Positions 11,201 through 20,173 of a stretch of 64,000 nucleotides of DNA are shown here, piece after piece. The notes below the pieces were generated by a model that worked only from the letters and a program-made list of their open reading frames with translations, was not told the origin of the DNA and did no database searches. This stretch comes from Capnocytophaga sp. ARDL2 (lineage in GTDB: Bacteria > Bacteroidota > Bacteroidia > Flavobacteriales > Flavobacteriaceae): NCBI RefSeq assembly GCF_041530365.1, contig NZ_CP168034.1, forward strand, positions 1,364,001-1,428,000, written 5' to 3'. Made by a program: the position numbers and the translations under genes. Position 1 is the stretch's first letter. Every line of letters starts with the position of its first letter.

Positions 11201-12678
11201 TAAGCAATACCAATACGACAAATACAATCGTTTGTCGAGAGCCATAGGTACATTTACAGGATTTAAGGAAGAGCAAAACTATGATTTGACAATGAGCTAC
11301 AACGCGACTCATAGTATTGTAAACAAAAACCAGACACACAATGTAACGCTGAATCAAGTACCACAAAATTCGGTGCATAATTATCAAGCGGAGTATTTTT
11401 ACGATGATGATACACACCCTCACGCACCGTCATTGTTGCAATACCAAGACGGAAAAAGTATTAAATTGAGTTATGATGCCAACGGTAATTTAGAGCATAT
11501 ACAATCAGACAAGGATTTGGTTGTTGTAGGCAATAGAGATTTTGAATGGGACGAGCAAAACCGTTTGTTGTCTGTGGTGGACAATGGCGGACAGCAGATC
11601 AGTCATTATGTATATGACCACACAGGCGAGCGAACGTTTAAGTCAGAGCAAGGACTTAGTTTGGCAAATGTATCAGGACAGCAAGCGTATGAAGTATCAG
11701 ATATGACAAACTATACGCTGTATCCATCAGGCTTTGTCACGGTAAATCCGGAGCGAAATGAATATACCAAACATTATTACAACAACGGCAAGCGATTGGC
11801 AAGTCGTTTGATGACTCTACAAGGGCAGTTTGCACAAAACACCCCTCAAGCGATGAGTATGCAGGCGATGTCGGCAACGCAAAGCCCACAAAACTGTCAG
11901 CAACAGTTGGATGCGATTATGCAATACCTTGCCAACGACCCTGCGATGGCAGATTGTTTGACAGCGGTACAAAACATCAATGCAGACCCATCTTATCAAA
12001 ATGCTTGTGATAAACTCTATGCCGTAAACGCATTAAACTGCTCACCCGCAGATGTGATTGATGTGGTGATTACAGACCCTGTGTACACCCCAGAGGAAAT
12101 CAGTGAGTTGGATTGTATTAATGCGATATATCAATTGTTTTATTTGTCTGTATATAAAAGCAGTAGTACCTATTGGTTGAATGCAGATGTAAAACGCTGT
12201 TATAGCCAAATAAAAGGTATAATCATGAAATATTTTATAACACCAGAACCACAACGAATGGATCCTTGTGAGTTTTGGGAGTATTTACAACAATTTTTAC
12301 CGTGTGAACCTACGCCAACAATTCAAGAGCCAGTTCCAACACCAACAGAGCCAATTACGTATGAACCACCTGTAATGACACAACCTACTCCAATTGTAGG
12401 TTTCGAACCTGTTGAGCAAAGTATTGACAAGGTGTATTACTACCACAGCGATCACTTAAATTCAAGTACTTATGTAACCGACAACAACGGCAGACCGGTA
12501 GCATATTATGACTACTTACCGTTTGGAGAGGTAGCTGTAGAGCATAATCAAACCACTAACTTCAATAATGGGTATAAATTCAACGCTAAAGAACTAGACC
12601 AAGCCACGGGTATGAGTTATTACGGAGCGAGGTATTATGATTCGAGGTTGTCGGTTTTTGTGAGTGTGGATCCGTTGG
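8248..12678 (+). repeat. Rhs trunk/core repeat, copy 2
   Basis: Near-identical to 1326-5765. It begins at TTTCGCCAAG directly after AT-rich immunity-gene DNA, so the N-terminal third of the Rhs gene (SpvB part and first FG-GAP repeats) is missing. The two copies give several kilobases of homology for exchanging the tip behind copy 2 with the tip behind copy 1. Confidence 0.9.
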
Positions 12679-13394
12679 TGGAGAATTATCCTAACGAAAG
12701 TCCATACATATATACAGGTAATAATCCTGTTAATTTTGTTGATCCAGACGGAAGATGTTATACACGAGCTAGTAATGGAGAATACGTCCCTTGTGCACCT
12801 CCAATAAAAGATGTTACTTTTGCTGCCAAATTAGAATCCTCAAAACCTATATTTACATACAATTATGGAGCAAAACAAACAGATGCTTTTGGTAATGATT
12901 GGACTTTTACAAAAAATAACTCTTGGGAGTTAGTTAATGCAAATCCTAATCCGGATTATTCTCAAAAAGTTGCAATAGCACCTACAGGTGATGCGAGTTA
13001 TTATGAGCAACGGTATAAAGCTCATATTGAATCATATGGCACAACTCCACCAGATTATTATTTGTCATATGGTCATAAGTATGCCAATAAGTTCACTAAA
13101 GAATTAAGAAACGAATTATCTGATGCAGGTAAAAAATGGATAGATCAGACTGTTACAGAGCTACAAAAACAAATGGAAAATTTTATAAAGAATGACTCTT
13201 ATATTCAAAGTAATAATGATGCTTTCAGAACAAAAGCTTTTGATACTCACGTTCCGTCTTATATAAAAGGTGGATTACTGAAGAATTTACCATTTTCAGA
13301 TAAATTCAAAATTGGGACTACTCCGGATTTAAAAGATTTAACAAGTCCTGATGGTATGAGACAAGTAAGGCAAATTATCCCTAAAATTTTCTGA
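8265..13394 (+). CDS. 5'-truncated Rhs trunk, core and unidentified tip (cassette 2)
   Basis: 1709 codons from a TTG at 8265; the frame opens at about 8250 and no convincing start or promoter is present, so this is probably silent. It carries the TcdB-like middle, the YD repeats, a linker three residues shorter than in the first gene, the core, and a tip after DPDGR (about nt 12760). The roughly 210-residue tip has the segments YYLSYGHKYANKF and FDTHVPSYI, which I do not recognise; no HExxH and no Cys/His pair is obvious. Inference: a donor of an alternative tip for the upstream gene. Confidence 0.75.
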   Translation: MGYAFTPNVNDRFNADFHLAVTGSETISEQKTQFYDINGDGLVDFVSNKQVFINTGTGFATSGMQLPDFEKNTTVQIGWMTNLSVLFPVSVFGITIKFGGGGGYSRSSSFHSEKIRLMDFDGDGFVDVLYSDKEERLKVRLSNIRRTNLLKKVSNPTGSSFIMDYATTGSTYKMPFKKWVLSSVDIHDGFVGDGANVQRQRFEYQNGFKDRRERKFLGFGEIKTHQLGDNEQVYRTQTQEFVLNQLTDTEATEPSMSGKVRKYQYIGQLPWKSSLKDASGRVINEQITDYRLVSLTANQPMGNFNTTEASTQNFGDKSRILPLVKTLTQKTHHFEGMSNDFITHTQSTQFQRYDRYAQPLQVKLVEDNLDVRILYHTINNSSKYLVSIPRQHRILHNNQVLRKSDTTIDAVGNIRSISRDRLDGQQAITNYEYNTFGLLTKVTLPKQTANSPESSRMFYSYIYDPKYYQFVSQVTDAHGYISSKSYSNFGKIESVTDTNGNQFFYDYDAMQRLVLFKGPYHNEKTIEHEYGRTVQNIPYAVTKHYITDNQHAQNAPQQIVHTVSFSDGLGRIIQTKKQLDTPQECVGGNGYWLEVSGKQLYDALGRVTASYLSKEEKNCQGDFNTQLRLYSDLTHNNQEKTTVAYDALDRPLLQTVVGLDAVTSYIYGKDNATQTATTQVILPEGNQTTTYTDRRGHTVQSVQYNSDTNEALATQFAYNALGELLQVTDAEGHHTKYQYNKLGQKTQTIHPDSGTTKFEYNLDGSLRRMANEKLNHNNQWINYSYNKNQLIQVQYPSHTVSYEYGTASDLGNGQNRVGRLKKVTDLTGTREFSYGKLGEITQDYRVLQSQNGVMQFYTRTQTDSWGRVLEMTYPDGEKLFYEYNTIGQLKKIKNSNNYVYLRHVLYTFFGEAKEIEYGNKVKTQNDFDTMRRLRTMRLRRPSNHIFSNVQYDYDRNQNIVRQRNTVSQHNNLHLGGVSDKQYQYDKYNRLSRAIGTFTGFKEEQNYDLTMSYNATHSIVNKNQTHNVTLNQVPQNSVHNYQAEYFYDDDTHPHAPSLLQYQDGKSIKLSYDANGNLEHIQSDKDLVVVGNRDFEWDEQNRLLSVVDNGGQQISHYVYDHTGERTFKSEQGLSLANVSGQQAYEVSDMTNYTLYPSGFVTVNPERNEYTKHYYNNGKRLASRLMTLQGQFAQNTPQAMSMQAMSATQSPQNCQQQLDAIMQYLANDPAMADCLTAVQNINADPSYQNACDKLYAVNALNCSPADVIDVVITDPVYTPEEISELDCINAIYQLFYLSVYKSSSTYWLNADVKRCYSQIKGIIMKYFITPEPQRMDPCEFWEYLQQFLPCEPTPTIQEPVPTPTEPITYEPPVMTQPTPIVGFEPVEQSIDKVYYYHSDHLNSSTYVTDNNGRPVAYYDYLPFGEVAVEHNQTTNFNNGYKFNAKELDQATGMSYYGARYYDSRLSVFVSVDPLVENYPNESPYIYTGNNPVNFVDPDGRCYTRASNGEYVPCAPPIKDVTFAAKLESSKPIFTYNYGAKQTDAFGNDWTFTKNNSWELVNANPNPDYSQKVAIAPTGDASYYEQRYKAHIESYGTTPPDYYLSYGHKYANKFTKELRNELSDAGKKWIDQTVTELQKQMENFIKNDSYIQSNNDAFRTKAFDTHVPSYIKGGLLKNLPFSDKFKIGTTPDLKDLTSPDGMRQVRQIIPKIF

Positions 13395-13397
13395 TTT

Positions 13398-14426
13398 ATG
13401 AAACAGCTGATTTTGTTAATGTGTTTAATAACAAGTATTTCTTGTTCTGAAGAAAAAAATGATAAAATGATTTATGAAAATGTTGAAATATTTGTAAAAG
13501 AGAATGGTAGTTTTGAAGATTTTTTTGTTATAGATGATGAGTTTTATATCTTGACGAATAAATCTACATATGTGTATTCTGAACCTAAAGACAGGTACAT
13601 AGAAACTGATGTTAAAGTCAAATTATTTTCAAAAGGAATAAATGAATCTTATGATAAACTAGAATTTATAACAGAATTTAATGAGGTAAATTCAGCTAGA
13701 TTTTTACCACAGATGGATAATACTTCCATATGCTTTTTTACTCGTGATCTTAATTATGGAAAATCAGATACATTTTATAAATATTCGTCAGGGATTATCA
13801 CCAAACTTTTTGAACACGAGAATCATATAGTTTGGTATGATGCAGTGCAAAATTTATTTTATGATGGTTATAGCCTTTATAAAGTTCAGGGTAATGAAAA
13901 AATAAAACTAACTGAAAAATCCACAAATAGCTCTTATCAGTTGTTTGGAGAAAAGATATACAAGCTCTCTGAAAAAGGAGGTATTATGCAATTGGAAGAA
14001 CTTGATGCATCATTAGAGACAAAAAAAATAATATTCTCTACAGATAAAAAGTTAAATCTTGATTTTAGAATTTCAGATAGTGTAACGTTCTATTTTTTAC
14101 AAGGAACTACTGAAGGTAAAATTAATCTTGTCCAATATCGTAAAAATTCATTTACAACCCTAATGGATAATATAGACAACATATCAGATGATGGATTTTA
14201 TGTATATAAAGATTTAATAGGGCTTATAACGTATAAAGTTGACGAAAGTATGCTTGGAGGTTTTGGAGGGACACGAAAAAGTGTTATTTACTCAAAAGAC
14301 GCAGGCAAAGTATTTAATGAGTTAAATTTAGAGAAAGGAACATTAGTGCCTCCATATATTTTTTACAAAGACAGTCTTTTTGTAGGAAATTTAGGTAATG
14401 GTATACTTGCAAAAGCAAATTTATAG
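13398..14426 (+). CDS. Large lipoprotein, probable immunity protein of cassette 2
   Basis: 342 residues, starting 3 bp after the cassette-2 stop. The signal sequence ends with ITSISCSE, a lipobox with Cys about residue 16. The mature part has recurring short beta-like segments with aromatic and Gly residues, suggesting a propeller-like fold, but no repeat is regular enough to name. Unusually large for an immunity protein. Assignment rests on tight spacing behind the tip; it is followed by a hairpin terminator. Confidence 0.55.
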   Translation: MKQLILLMCLITSISCSEEKNDKMIYENVEIFVKENGSFEDFFVIDDEFYILTNKSTYVYSEPKDRYIETDVKVKLFSKGINESYDKLEFITEFNEVNSARFLPQMDNTSICFFTRDLNYGKSDTFYKYSSGIITKLFEHENHIVWYDAVQNLFYDGYSLYKVQGNEKIKLTEKSTNSSYQLFGEKIYKLSEKGGIMQLEELDASLETKKIIFSTDKKLNLDFRISDSVTFYFLQGTTEGKINLVQYRKNSFTTLMDNIDNISDDGFYVYKDLIGLITYKVDESMLGGFGGTRKSVIYSKDAGKVFNELNLEKGTLVPPYIFYKDSLFVGNLGNGILAKANL

Positions 14427-14442
14427 ATTTATAACAAAAAAA

Positions 14443-14463
14443 CGCCAAGCTGTAAGCCTGGCG
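14443..14463 (+). terminator. Hairpin after cassette-2 immunity gene
   Basis: Stem CGCCAAGC / GCCTGGCG with a TGTAA loop, one mismatch. A nearly identical and perfectly paired version occurs at 48370-48392, also directly before a type-1 leader, so hairpin and leader travel together in these two copies. There is no strong T-run, so it could also be a processing or recombination structure. Confidence 0.5.
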
Positions 14464-14494
14464 GAGTGAATTTCTTTGAATATCGATAGGATGT

Positions 14495-14606
14495 TAGCCG
14501 TTTGCCTTTCATTAAAAAAAACATTTTTTATTTTGCTAAAAATCATTACATTTACCTCGTTGTTTAGATAAAATAAAAAGTTTGTGAAAGATAAGTTTGT
14601 AAGTCT
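14495..14606 (+). repeat. Type-1 cassette leader, copy A
   Basis: AT-rich 89-bp segment followed by a GTG start (14584) and about 8 leader codons that run into the trunk-derived EPVQPxxDRVYYYH. It recurs at 21218 and 48423 with the GTG at exactly the same distance. It contains a T-rich tract, TTTTGC and TACATTTA, the latter one base from a Bacteroidota -7 element (TAnnTTTG). Interpretation: a promoter and translation-start module for a shortened Rhs gene made of core plus tip only. Confidence 0.6.
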
Positions 14607-15631
14607 CGAACCTGTACAGCCCCCACTCGATAGAGTGTATTACTACCACGGCGACCACTTAAATTCAAGTACTTATGTAACCGACGACAACGGACGACCT
14701 GTTGCGTATTATGATTATTTGCCGTTTGGAGAGGTAGCTGTGGAGCACAACCAAACTACCAATTTCAACAACGGATATAAATTCAACGGCAAAGAACTCG
14801 ACGAAACAACAGGGATGAGTTACTATGGAGCGAGGTATTATGATTCGAGGTTGAGTGTTTTTATAAGTGTTGACCCGTTAGCGGAGAAAATGCCAAGCTG
14901 GTCGCCGTATCGTTATGGGTTTAATAACCCAATCCGATATACCGACCCAACGGGAATGTTTGAGGTAGATGGTGAGTATGAAATTACTCACGATAAAAAT
15001 GGTAAAGAAGTCAGAACAAAAGTTTCAAATTTAGGAGATGATGTTGGCATAGATTTTAATCATCATTTAGATGGGGATAGAAAAGGTCAAACCGAAATTG
15101 TAAATACAAAGAATGGGTTTACCAATTGGATTGCTGATTCACGTTTTATGAGAGGTTATACTCAAAGAGACGAGAGTATTAATTGGAAATCTGTTTATGA
15201 CGAGTGGCAGTCAGGTACTGGACCAGAAAACAGTTTGTTTTTTGGTAGAGATAATAATATGATTAAAGATATTAGAAAAAGTAATCTTTATCACGGAGCA
15301 AGAAATGATTATTTAAAAGCTAAAAGCTTGGGATTTTGATAATAAGATTTCAAAAAAATACATTCCAATAGATTTTGGACTTTCTGGATTGTTGCTTTCA
15401 GGAACTAATATGACTATGCAAATGATGGGTTCAGGAGGTGTGAGTTTTTATGATATTGGGAACCATCAAAGATTGGTAATGATAACAGACCAAAAATCCA
15501 AAGAATCTTTTTATTATCATTTACCGTGGATTAAAAATATTAGTAGAAATAATGGATGTATTTGTATACAACCAAAACAAAGTACAACAAATCAAACATA
15601 TATTTGGATTGATAATAATGTTGAACCGTGA
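14584..15631 (+). pseudogene. Mini-Rhs toxin, family A (frameshifted)
   Basis: Starts at GTG 14584 in the type-1 leader, encodes the RHS core, then a tip after DPTGM. The frame ends at 15339, but the +1 frame continues (about 15336-15631) with the remaining tip sequence through TYIWIDN. Alignment with the intact family member at 21307-22383 (shared GYTQRD, WxSGTGP and QTYIW segments) shows the two parts are one domain. One extra T in a TTTT run near 15335 would explain the break. Toxin activity is unknown. The same frameshift is present in the duplicate at 29734-30571, so it predates that duplication. Confidence 0.75.
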
Positions 15632-16057
15632 TGAAAAAGGAAAATGTTTGTTTCTTAGTAGCTATCTTTTTTACAACAATATCTTGTAAAACGTCAGAAA
15701 GTAATCTTATAGGAATTTATATTAAAAATCCTAGTGAGAACACCATAGACACTTTGTTTTTGTATGAAAATCATAAATATAAACAAGTGATTTATTATAA
15801 AACAGGTGAATTATTTGGTGTAAATGAAAATAACTGGAGATTAAATGGGGATAAAATTGACTTTATGAATTTGTATTTAAATTATGACTTAGATTTAAGT
15901 AATTATACCAAGCCTGAAAATGGAATTATAGGAGAAACATTACTTATGACGAGTTTGCTTCCTTTTTCAAATGGAAAGATTATAATTGATAAAGACCGGA
16001 AAGTATTTTATTTTAAAAAGTCTAAATTGTAACCAAAATCGCCAAATTTTATCTTAC
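14868..16057 (+). repeat. 1,190-bp duplicated tip/immunity module, copy 1
   Basis: Identical by eye to 29808-30997 (constant offset 14940) except A at 15949 versus C at 30889. It spans the end of the RHS core from TGTTGACCC, the frameshifted family-A tip and its immunity gene, and stops 25 bp after the immunity stop codon. The flanks are unrelated: the leader-1 core on the left here versus a different core start in the other copy. Confidence 0.9.
15631..16032 (+). CDS. Family-A immunity lipoprotein
   Basis: 133 residues from ATG 15631, overlapping the TGA of the toxin remnant (TGATG); GTG 15628 is an alternative start. The lipobox is TTISC. The body shares spacing and motifs with 22388-22786: LIGxYxP near the start, NTxDT, NKYKQ/NKYHR, a W-x-L-N/D-G strand and FYLNLDxDL-like segment. 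Both genes sit directly behind family-A toxins, which makes the immunity assignment stronger than for most others here. It stays open although its toxin is broken. Confidence 0.7.
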   Translation: MKKENVCFLVAIFFTTISCKTSESNLIGIYIKNPSENTIDTLFLYENHKYKQVIYYKTGELFGVNENNWRLNGDKIDFMNLYLNYDLDLSNYTKPENGIIGETLLMTSLLPFSNGKIIIDKDRKVFYFKKSKL

Positions 16058-16085
16058 CAAGCATTATTACAACAACGGTAAGCGA

Positions 16086-17684
16086 TTGGCAAGTCGTTTG
16101 ATGACTCTACAAGGGCAATTTGTCTCTCAAAATCAGATGCAACCACAGGCGATGAGTATGCAGGCGATGTCGGCTACTCAAAGCCCACAAAACTGTCAGC
16201 AACAGTTGGATGCGATTATGCAATACCTTGCCAACGACCCTGCGATGGCAGATTGTTTGACAGCGGTACAAAACATCAATGCAGACCCATCTTATCAAAA
16301 TGCTTGTGATAAACTCTATGCCGTAAACGCATTAAACTGCTCACCAGCAGATGTGATTGATGTGGTGATTACAGACCCTGTGTACACCCCAGAGGAAATC
16401 AGTGAGTTGGATTGTATTAATGCGATATATCAATTGTTTTATTTGTCTGTATATAAAAGCAATAGTACCTATTGGTTGAATGCAGATGTAAAACGCTGTT
16501 ATAGCCAAATAAAAGGTATAATCATGAAATATTTTATAACACCAGAACCACAACGAATGGATCCTTGTGAGTTTTGGGAGTATTTACAACAATTTTTACC
16601 GTGTGAACCTACGCCAACAATCCAAGAGCCAGTTCCAACACCAACAGAGCCAATTACGTATGAACCACCTGTAATGACACAACCTACGCCTGTACACGGT
16701 TTTGAACCCGTACAACCATCGTTGAACAGAGTATATTATTATCACGGAGACCACTTAAATTCAAGTACTTACGTTACAGATGATATCGGACGACCAGTAG
16801 CATATTATGACTACTTACCGTTTGGAGAGGTAGCTGTGGAGCATAATCAGACTACCAATTTCAACAATGGTTATAAATTCAACGCTAAAGAACTTGACGA
16901 AGCAACAGGTATGAGTTATTACGGAGCGAGGTATTATGATTCGAGGTTGTCGGTTTTTGTGAGTGTAGATCCGCTTGTAGATCAAACCTTTGAACCATAC
17001 AGCTATGTAGGGAATAATCCTGTGATGTTTACTGACCCTACGGGGATGAGTAAAGATGAGGTGATAATTACAGGAAATATGGCAAAAGAAGCTTTCTTAG
17101 AGTTGCAATCTGCTGTTGCTGGTCAATTAATTTTGACAATGGATTTTTCAGGTAAATTATCATACAGACCAATAGAAGGAGTAAATATTAGTTCTGATAC
17201 TCAACAATTAATAGATGCTATTGATGATAACTCCATTATTGTGAATATAATAGCAGATGATACATATACAACTCCGAATAATGAATTATTTATAGGTGGT
17301 GCCTTTATGGGAAATACAGTAATAAATGACAATGGTAAAAAAAATGTTGTTGCCGAACAACTTATCAATCCAAATGTTTTAAAAAAACTTAGTGCAGACT
17401 ATAATAAACCAGGTGCAGATACTTTACATGAAATCACAGAAGCTTATCAAGGAGGGCTTATTTCAAAATCAAAAAATATTTCATCTCCTGCTGGCGGAAA
17501 ACCCAATAGTGTTTATACTCAGGCACATAATACAGCGACACCTCAATCAGGTATTGTTAAAGAATTTATTTATGATGAAAAGGGAAATGAACTTAAATTA
17601 ACACCTTCAGGAAGATTTCCTCCAAACGCGACAAATTTAGAGTATAAGACATCTAATGGAACAATAATATTAAAAATACCATAG
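16086..17684 (+). CDS. Truncated Rhs linker/core with metallopeptidase-like tip (cassette 4)
   Basis: Rhs homology starts at about 16054 (TKHYYNNGKR in the open frame; the first start-type codon is TTG 16086), directly after the duplicated module. It contains the Cys-rich linker, Pro-rich hinge and core to DPTGM (about 17047), then a roughly 210-residue tip with LHEITEAYQG (about nt 17425) and a later AH. HE-x2-E-x-Y resembles metal-binding helices of small metallopeptidases, but it is not the canonical HExxH. No promoter is visible, so it is probably a silent donor cassette. Confidence 0.7.
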   Translation: MASRLMTLQGQFVSQNQMQPQAMSMQAMSATQSPQNCQQQLDAIMQYLANDPAMADCLTAVQNINADPSYQNACDKLYAVNALNCSPADVIDVVITDPVYTPEEISELDCINAIYQLFYLSVYKSNSTYWLNADVKRCYSQIKGIIMKYFITPEPQRMDPCEFWEYLQQFLPCEPTPTIQEPVPTPTEPITYEPPVMTQPTPVHGFEPVQPSLNRVYYYHGDHLNSSTYVTDDIGRPVAYYDYLPFGEVAVEHNQTTNFNNGYKFNAKELDEATGMSYYGARYYDSRLSVFVSVDPLVDQTFEPYSYVGNNPVMFTDPTGMSKDEVIITGNMAKEAFLELQSAVAGQLILTMDFSGKLSYRPIEGVNISSDTQQLIDAIDDNSIIVNIIADDTYTTPNNELFIGGAFMGNTVINDNGKKNVVAEQLINPNVLKKLSADYNKPGADTLHEITEAYQGGLISKSKNISSPAGGKPNSVYTQAHNTATPQSGIVKEFIYDEKGNELKLTPSGRFPPNATNLEYKTSNGTIILKIP

Positions 17685-17688
17685 TATT

Positions 17689-18090
17689 ATGAATAAAGTT
17701 ATTATATGTTTTTCTTTTTTTTTATTAATAAATTGTAATATTGTAAAGAAAAACAGTAATCAAAATGAATTATATCATAAAATAACAAAGATAGATTCGA
17801 TAAATAGTTATTATCTTGTTTATACCACAAAAGGTGATTCTGTTTTTCAAATAGTATCAAAAAAAGAAGTAGTAGAGAGCTGTAAAAAAATAGAAATAGG
17901 GAAAGATTATATGCTTAAATTAACTTCTTTCCGTTCTACAGCTCCCTATATTGGGAATATTAAAATATCACCTGTTAATGATTTACATATAAAATGTTTT
18001 CAATTTGAAGATAATACAGAAATATGTAAAGAAGAAGGTATAAGCGATTTGTATTTTACTAAAAATTTGAAAGGATTGTGTATAAAATAA
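17689..18090 (+). CDS. Lipoprotein, probable immunity protein of cassette 4
   Basis: 133 residues, 4 bp after the toxin stop. The hydrophobic signal ends in LLINC. The mature part has two further Cys residues (KCFQF, TEICKE) and a predicted beta-rich centre. No known domain recognised. Role inferred from tight linkage and lipoprotein character, which match the other pairs in this array. Confidence 0.55.
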   Translation: MNKVIICFSFFLLINCNIVKKNSNQNELYHKITKIDSINSYYLVYTTKGDSVFQIVSKKEVVESCKKIEIGKDYMLKLTSFRSTAPYIGNIKISPVNDLHIKCFQFEDNTEICKEEGISDLYFTKNLKGLCIK

Positions 18091-18092
18091 GT

Positions 18093-18854
18093 ATGTTCAG
18101 CTTACAAGAAAAAACCTTTGAGCCATACAGCTATGTAGGGAATAATCCTGTGAATTTTGTGGATCCTACGGGGATGAGTAAGGAGGATCCGATAGGTCCA
18201 GGTTATTATACTGCGACTGTAAATTCTAGGACAATAGGCTTTGCTTTAAGGCATCCTATAGCAGCTGTATCAATAGGAACGCCGAGTAAAGGATGTACTA
18301 ATATTTCCACTAATTCTGTCAGATTTTCAACTCGTATAGGTTTAAATGAAAATGCACAAAAAGAGGGGTCGCAAGTGAATGCTTATAGGCATACTTTGTG
18401 GCAAGCTGAAATTACAAAAGAATTTGGTACAAATATAGCAAAACAAGTTGGAAATGCTCACGAAGTCAATCCGTTTGCAGCTACAGGAAACAATTTAATA
18501 ACAACTTTCAATACACTTGCAGAAGCAGATGAAACAATTGATTTACTCAACAATATAATCGGAAGAAGTATAGGTGAAGCTAATCCTAATGCTAATATGC
18601 AAGAATTAGCTATGAAAACATTAGATTATTTTAAAAATAAAGGTCTTTGGACAGCAACGGTTATAATCGATGAAGAAGGGAATACAACAGGTTGGAGTAT
18701 ATCTCAAACAAGATTGAGTAAAGAACAATATAATAAAGCAAAAGATATTATTCAGGGATTAAACACGAATGGTTTTACTCAATCAGAACAGAAAATACGA
18801 GATGCAAAAAGTCAAAAAAAGATTGAACGTTTAGAAAGAGGTCCTAAATGGTAA
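18093..18854 (+). CDS. DUF6973-like Rhs tip, family B (cassette 5)
   Basis: The first sensible start is ATG 18093, two bases after the preceding stop; Rhs homology starts only at TFEPYSYVGNN (about 18113), so nearly all of the core is gone. After DPTGM the tip carries NAYRHTLWQAEI, GNAHE and DETIDLLNNIIGRxIG, the pattern I associate with DUF6973. The enzymatic activity of that domain is unknown to me. A second, diverged member is split by an IS at 40106-42078. With an ATG right at the junction, the tip could in principle be made without a core. Confidence 0.7.
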   Translation: MFSLQEKTFEPYSYVGNNPVNFVDPTGMSKEDPIGPGYYTATVNSRTIGFALRHPIAAVSIGTPSKGCTNISTNSVRFSTRIGLNENAQKEGSQVNAYRHTLWQAEITKEFGTNIAKQVGNAHEVNPFAATGNNLITTFNTLAEADETIDLLNNIIGRSIGEANPNANMQELAMKTLDYFKNKGLWTATVIIDEEGNTTGWSISQTRLSKEQYNKAKDIIQGLNTNGFTQSEQKIRDAKSQKKIERLERGPKW

Positions 18855-18861
18855 TTTATGT

Positions 18862-19314
18862 ATGAAAAGGATATTGATAATTTTAATCATACTTGTGATT
18901 TACTCTTGTAATGACACATCGGATAGCAAGATTAGTGAAAAAATACAAAATGTTTGTTTAGAACGGGAGGATAATTGTATGGTATCTTTAAAAGATATTG
19001 TTGTAGAAGATTGGGATTATGTATTAATTTCGACAGAAAGTTTATCATTGGAGAATTTGAATAACCAATTAGGATTTGAATATCCTTATTTTACTGATAT
19101 AGCTAAAAGAATAATCTTTGTTAAGGGAGATAAAATAGTTTATCACGAAGATGAATTTCCAAATCCTGAACAAGTAAAAAAAGGAAAAGTTTCTTTTGAT
19201 ATAGGAAGCAATAGTTTTATGAAAATAGAAAGAGATAAAGCTATATTTAAGGTTGTAAAGGAAAACAAACACTATTTATTAATTCATACAAAAGGCACTC
19301 ATAATAGCAAATAA
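18862..19314 (+). CDS. Family-B immunity lipoprotein
   Basis: 150 residues, 7 bp after the toxin stop; the lipobox is VIYSC. It shares with the product of 42056-42541 the order Cys-x5-C (CLEREDNC versus CVKNEDC), DWDxxxxS, LEN/EDxNxxLGFE, FTDI and IIFxKGxKIxY. Both lie behind family-B tips, so toxin and immunity have diverged together, which supports the immunity assignment. Confidence 0.7.
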   Translation: MKRILIILIILVIYSCNDTSDSKISEKIQNVCLEREDNCMVSLKDIVVEDWDYVLISTESLSLENLNNQLGFEYPYFTDIAKRIIFVKGDKIVYHEDEFPNPEQVKKGKVSFDIGSNSFMKIERDKAIFKVVKENKHYLLIHTKGTHNSK

Positions 19315-19318
19315 GTAT

Positions 19319-19350
19319 ATCTGATTTTAGAGCATCAAGAGTTGCAAAAA
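19319..19350 (-). pseudogene. Fossil 3' end of an XRE-type regulator gene
   Basis: About 30 bp resembling, on the minus strand, the last codons of the XRE gene at 22817-23148 (the stretch encoding FVTLDALI). Too short for certainty on its own. It is listed because two clearer XRE remnants (20886-21217 and 51592-51640) lie at the same kind of place, between an immunity gene and the next Rhs fragment. Confidence 0.3.
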
Positions 19351-19395
19351 TGAATAAATAGGTACTACTACGGAGCAAGGTACTACGACCCAAGA

Positions 19396-20169
19396 TTGAG
19401 TGTTTTTATATCTGTAGATCCGATGGCGGAGGAATACAGAAACATTGGAGGTTATGTTTATACTGCTAATAATCCAATAAACTTTATTGATCCTGATGGG
19501 AGGGAAATTAAAGATCATGATAATGTTGTTGCGAATTTTAAAAAAGAAATAACAAATAATATCAATACTCAAAAAGAGTTAATTAAAAAAGGATATATAG
19601 ATTCAAATTCAGGAGAAAAATTAATTTCTTTTTACACTAACATTTTGGATGAAATATCTAAATTAGAAAAATCTGATCAGATATATAATGTATATCTTGA
19701 CACTTCAAATAAAGAAGGAGGAATGAAGTATGATATGAGTTCAGGAGAAATTATGATTAGCGTAGATAACAATATTGGATTAGTAGCACATGAATTACAT
19801 CATGCTTATCAGTATGAAGTTGGAGATGTTTCGTTAGTTGTTGATAATTCTTCTTATGGAATGCTGTATGATATTACAGATGAAACAAATGCATATAATA
19901 GAGAGAGGGCATTAGTTACAGGAATGCAATTCTTTCAGACACCTAATTCAATAGTAGAGGGGTATCCCTTAAAAATGAGTGATGATGATGTTAGACAATT
20001 AGGAAGCACTATGACACCTGCAGCTTATCAGATTTTACCAAATGGACCTATTGGTTTGAAATCTAATATTGGTAAACAGTTGAGAAAAAAAACAACAGAG
20101 GCTGGTAAATTAGGATTACCTGTAAAAGAAGTTTATAAAGGTTGGCAAAAAGATTATAACAAAAAATAA
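19396..20169 (+). CDS. Rhs core end plus HExxH metallopeptidase tip (cassette 6)
   Basis: The frame opens at about 19355 with YYYGARYYDPRLS; the first start-type codon is TTG 19396, and no promoter is evident. After DPDGR the roughly 220-residue tip has a clear zinc motif, VAHELHHAYQYE (about nt 19783), and a downstream DETNAYNRERA that offers a glutamate as third ligand, as in gluzincin-like peptidases. Family knowledge: HExxH tips are common in polymorphic toxins. The substrate is unknown. Probably silent because it lacks an N-terminus. Confidence 0.75.
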   Translation: MSVFISVDPMAEEYRNIGGYVYTANNPINFIDPDGREIKDHDNVVANFKKEITNNINTQKELIKKGYIDSNSGEKLISFYTNILDEISKLEKSDQIYNVYLDTSNKEGGMKYDMSSGEIMISVDNNIGLVAHELHHAYQYEVGDVSLVVDNSSYGMLYDITDETNAYNRERALVTGMQFFQTPNSIVEGYPLKMSDDDVRQLGSTMTPAAYQILPNGPIGLKSNIGKQLRKKTTEAGKLGLPVKEVYKGWQKDYNKK

Positions 20170-20173
20170 CAGA

